A stretch of 50,602 nucleotides of DNA, from the NCBI GenBank assembly GCA_937907415.1, contig CALCHY010000037.1, positions 1 through 50,602 on the forward strand, written 5' to 3'. Origin of the DNA: an uncultured Trueperaceae bacterium (GTDB taxonomy: Bacteria; Deinococcota; Deinococci; Deinococcales; Trueperaceae). This document shows, piece after piece, positions 50,055-50,602 of this stretch. The translations under genes were made by a program, and so were the position numbers. The notes below the pieces were generated by a model, which saw only the letters and a list, made by a program, of their open reading frames with translations, made no database searches and was not told the DNA's origin. Within the stretch, counting starts at the first letter, position 1. Each line of letters starts with the position of its first letter.

Positions 50055-50602
50055 ATGTCCAATTCTCGCGCCGCCCAGATCCGTGCAGGCGTGCTCTATG
50101 CCAAGGGGCCGCACGCTAGAGCCGCAGTTAGGTTTGTGGGCGCCGCCCTCGCCCTAGTGGCGCTCCTCGGGGGGCTCGCGAGCGCACAGAGCGCGCCCGT
50201 CGTCGGCGTGGACGCCTACGAGTACAAGGTCGGTGACGTCCTCCACTTAACTGGTGACGGGCTCACGCCGGGCGCCAGTTACCGCGTTTCGGTGACGCCA
50301 GCAGGCAGCGTGCCGCTCGTTGCCATGGAGATCGCCAACGGCCTCGGGGCCATCCGCTTCAGCGCCCCTCTCACCGAAGCGGGCGACCACAGCGTCAACG
50401 TCGCCGGTCCCGACATCAACGCAACGTTCACCGTGGCGGTGACGGCCGCACCAACGGCGCCTGCGGGGGCGGCGCCCGGCGCCGTCGAGGGTGAACCACA
50501 AGGCGCCGCGCCGCAAGAGGCCGCCCCCGCCCCGCCTGCGGTTGAGGGGCCGCCGGCCGCACAGCCAGAGCCCACGCAGCCCGCGCCAACTGAGCCCGCT
50601 CC
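50055..50602 (+). CDS. Secreted protein with an Ig-like domain and Pro/Ala-rich linker (partial, runs off the window)
   Basis: The frame is open from an ATG to the window end, giving 182 codons with no stop. A signal peptide spans about residues 24-46 (VRFVGAALALVALLGGLASAQ). A beta-rich domain of about 90 residues follows (YEYKVGDVLHLTGDGLTPGASYRVSV and ITATFTV-like strands), like an early-set/IPT Ig domain. After residue 137 the sequence becomes a Pro/Ala/Glu linker (EGEPQGAAPQEAAPAPPAVEG). The linker suggests more domains beyond the window, for example a wall-binding or surface module. The leaderless box supports the start. Confidence 0.8.
   Translation, partial: MSNSRAAQIRAGVLYAKGPHARAAVRFVGAALALVALLGGLASAQSAPVVGVDAYEYKVGDVLHLTGDGLTPGASYRVSVTPAGSVPLVAMEIANGLGAIRFSAPLTEAGDHSVNVAGPDINATFTVAVTAAPTAPAGAAPGAVEGEPQGAAPQEAAPAPPAVEGPPAAQPEPTQPAPTEPA

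Overview
The window is a gene-dense, high-GC stretch of bacterial chromosome with 49 protein genes, the last running off the right edge. I see no rRNA, tRNA, CRISPR array, insertion sequence or phage gene, and no gap between genes exceeds about 215 bases. The gene content points to the Deinococcota, perhaps a Truepera-like lineage. The main clues are a YpdA-type bacillithiol reductase, a DHH-CBS-tRNA nucleotidyltransferase fusion, an HflX with a long basic N-terminus, a PEGA/DUF4384 envelope protein and a Rad52/DdrA-like protein. Many genes also carry a Deinococcus-style leaderless promoter. This placement is inference from gene content; no database search was made.

Layout. 0-7.2 kb: pilC, nth, a YpdA-like reductase, a small membrane protein, the giant tRNA nucleotidyltransferase and a degenerate M50 protease homologue. 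7.2-11.9 kb (minus strand): a signalling block with a membrane Ser/Thr kinase carrying an NHL propeller, its PP2C phosphatase, a DsbA-like protein, a DUF3467 protein and two coupled roadblock/LC7 proteins. 12-18.6 kb: a nucleoside phosphorylase, 3-hydroxyacyl-CoA dehydrogenase, crotonase, a catalytically degenerate alpha/beta hydrolase, an M42 peptidase, a degenerate metallophosphoesterase and a thiolase. The dehydrogenase, crotonase and thiolase form a C4/beta-oxidation set. 18.6-25.1 kb: a secreted protein, hflX, ubiD-like, and the minus-strand rpmB-ABC ATPase-ABC permease operon. 25.3-32.3 kb: pyrE, a HIT protein, a methylmalonyl-CoA mutase catalytic chain, an aldo-keto reductase, NAD(P)HX repair, thrB and tsaD. 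32.3-38.4 kb: a CBS-like membrane protein with a nucleotidyltransferase, the PEGA protein, a LolA-like protein, fumC and an esterase. 38.4-44 kb: a PatB-type lyase, an RlmI-like methyltransferase, a lipase, a PurC-PurS fusion and purB. 44-50.6 kb: gyrA, a nucleoside hydrolase coupled to ftsE, a PPP-type phosphatase with a DdrA-like gene, and a secreted partial gene.

The most general signal is regulatory. About 24 genes have a TAnnnT-like -10 box, often preceded by TGn, ending 5-8 bases before the start codon. That geometry implies leaderless mRNAs and settles several ambiguous starts. The most unusual single features are the PurC-PurS fusion with a His/Asp-rich linker, an apparent AUA start codon for hflX, a perfect 13-bp dyad enclosing a -10 box, and three enzyme homologues that have lost catalytic or metal-binding residues.
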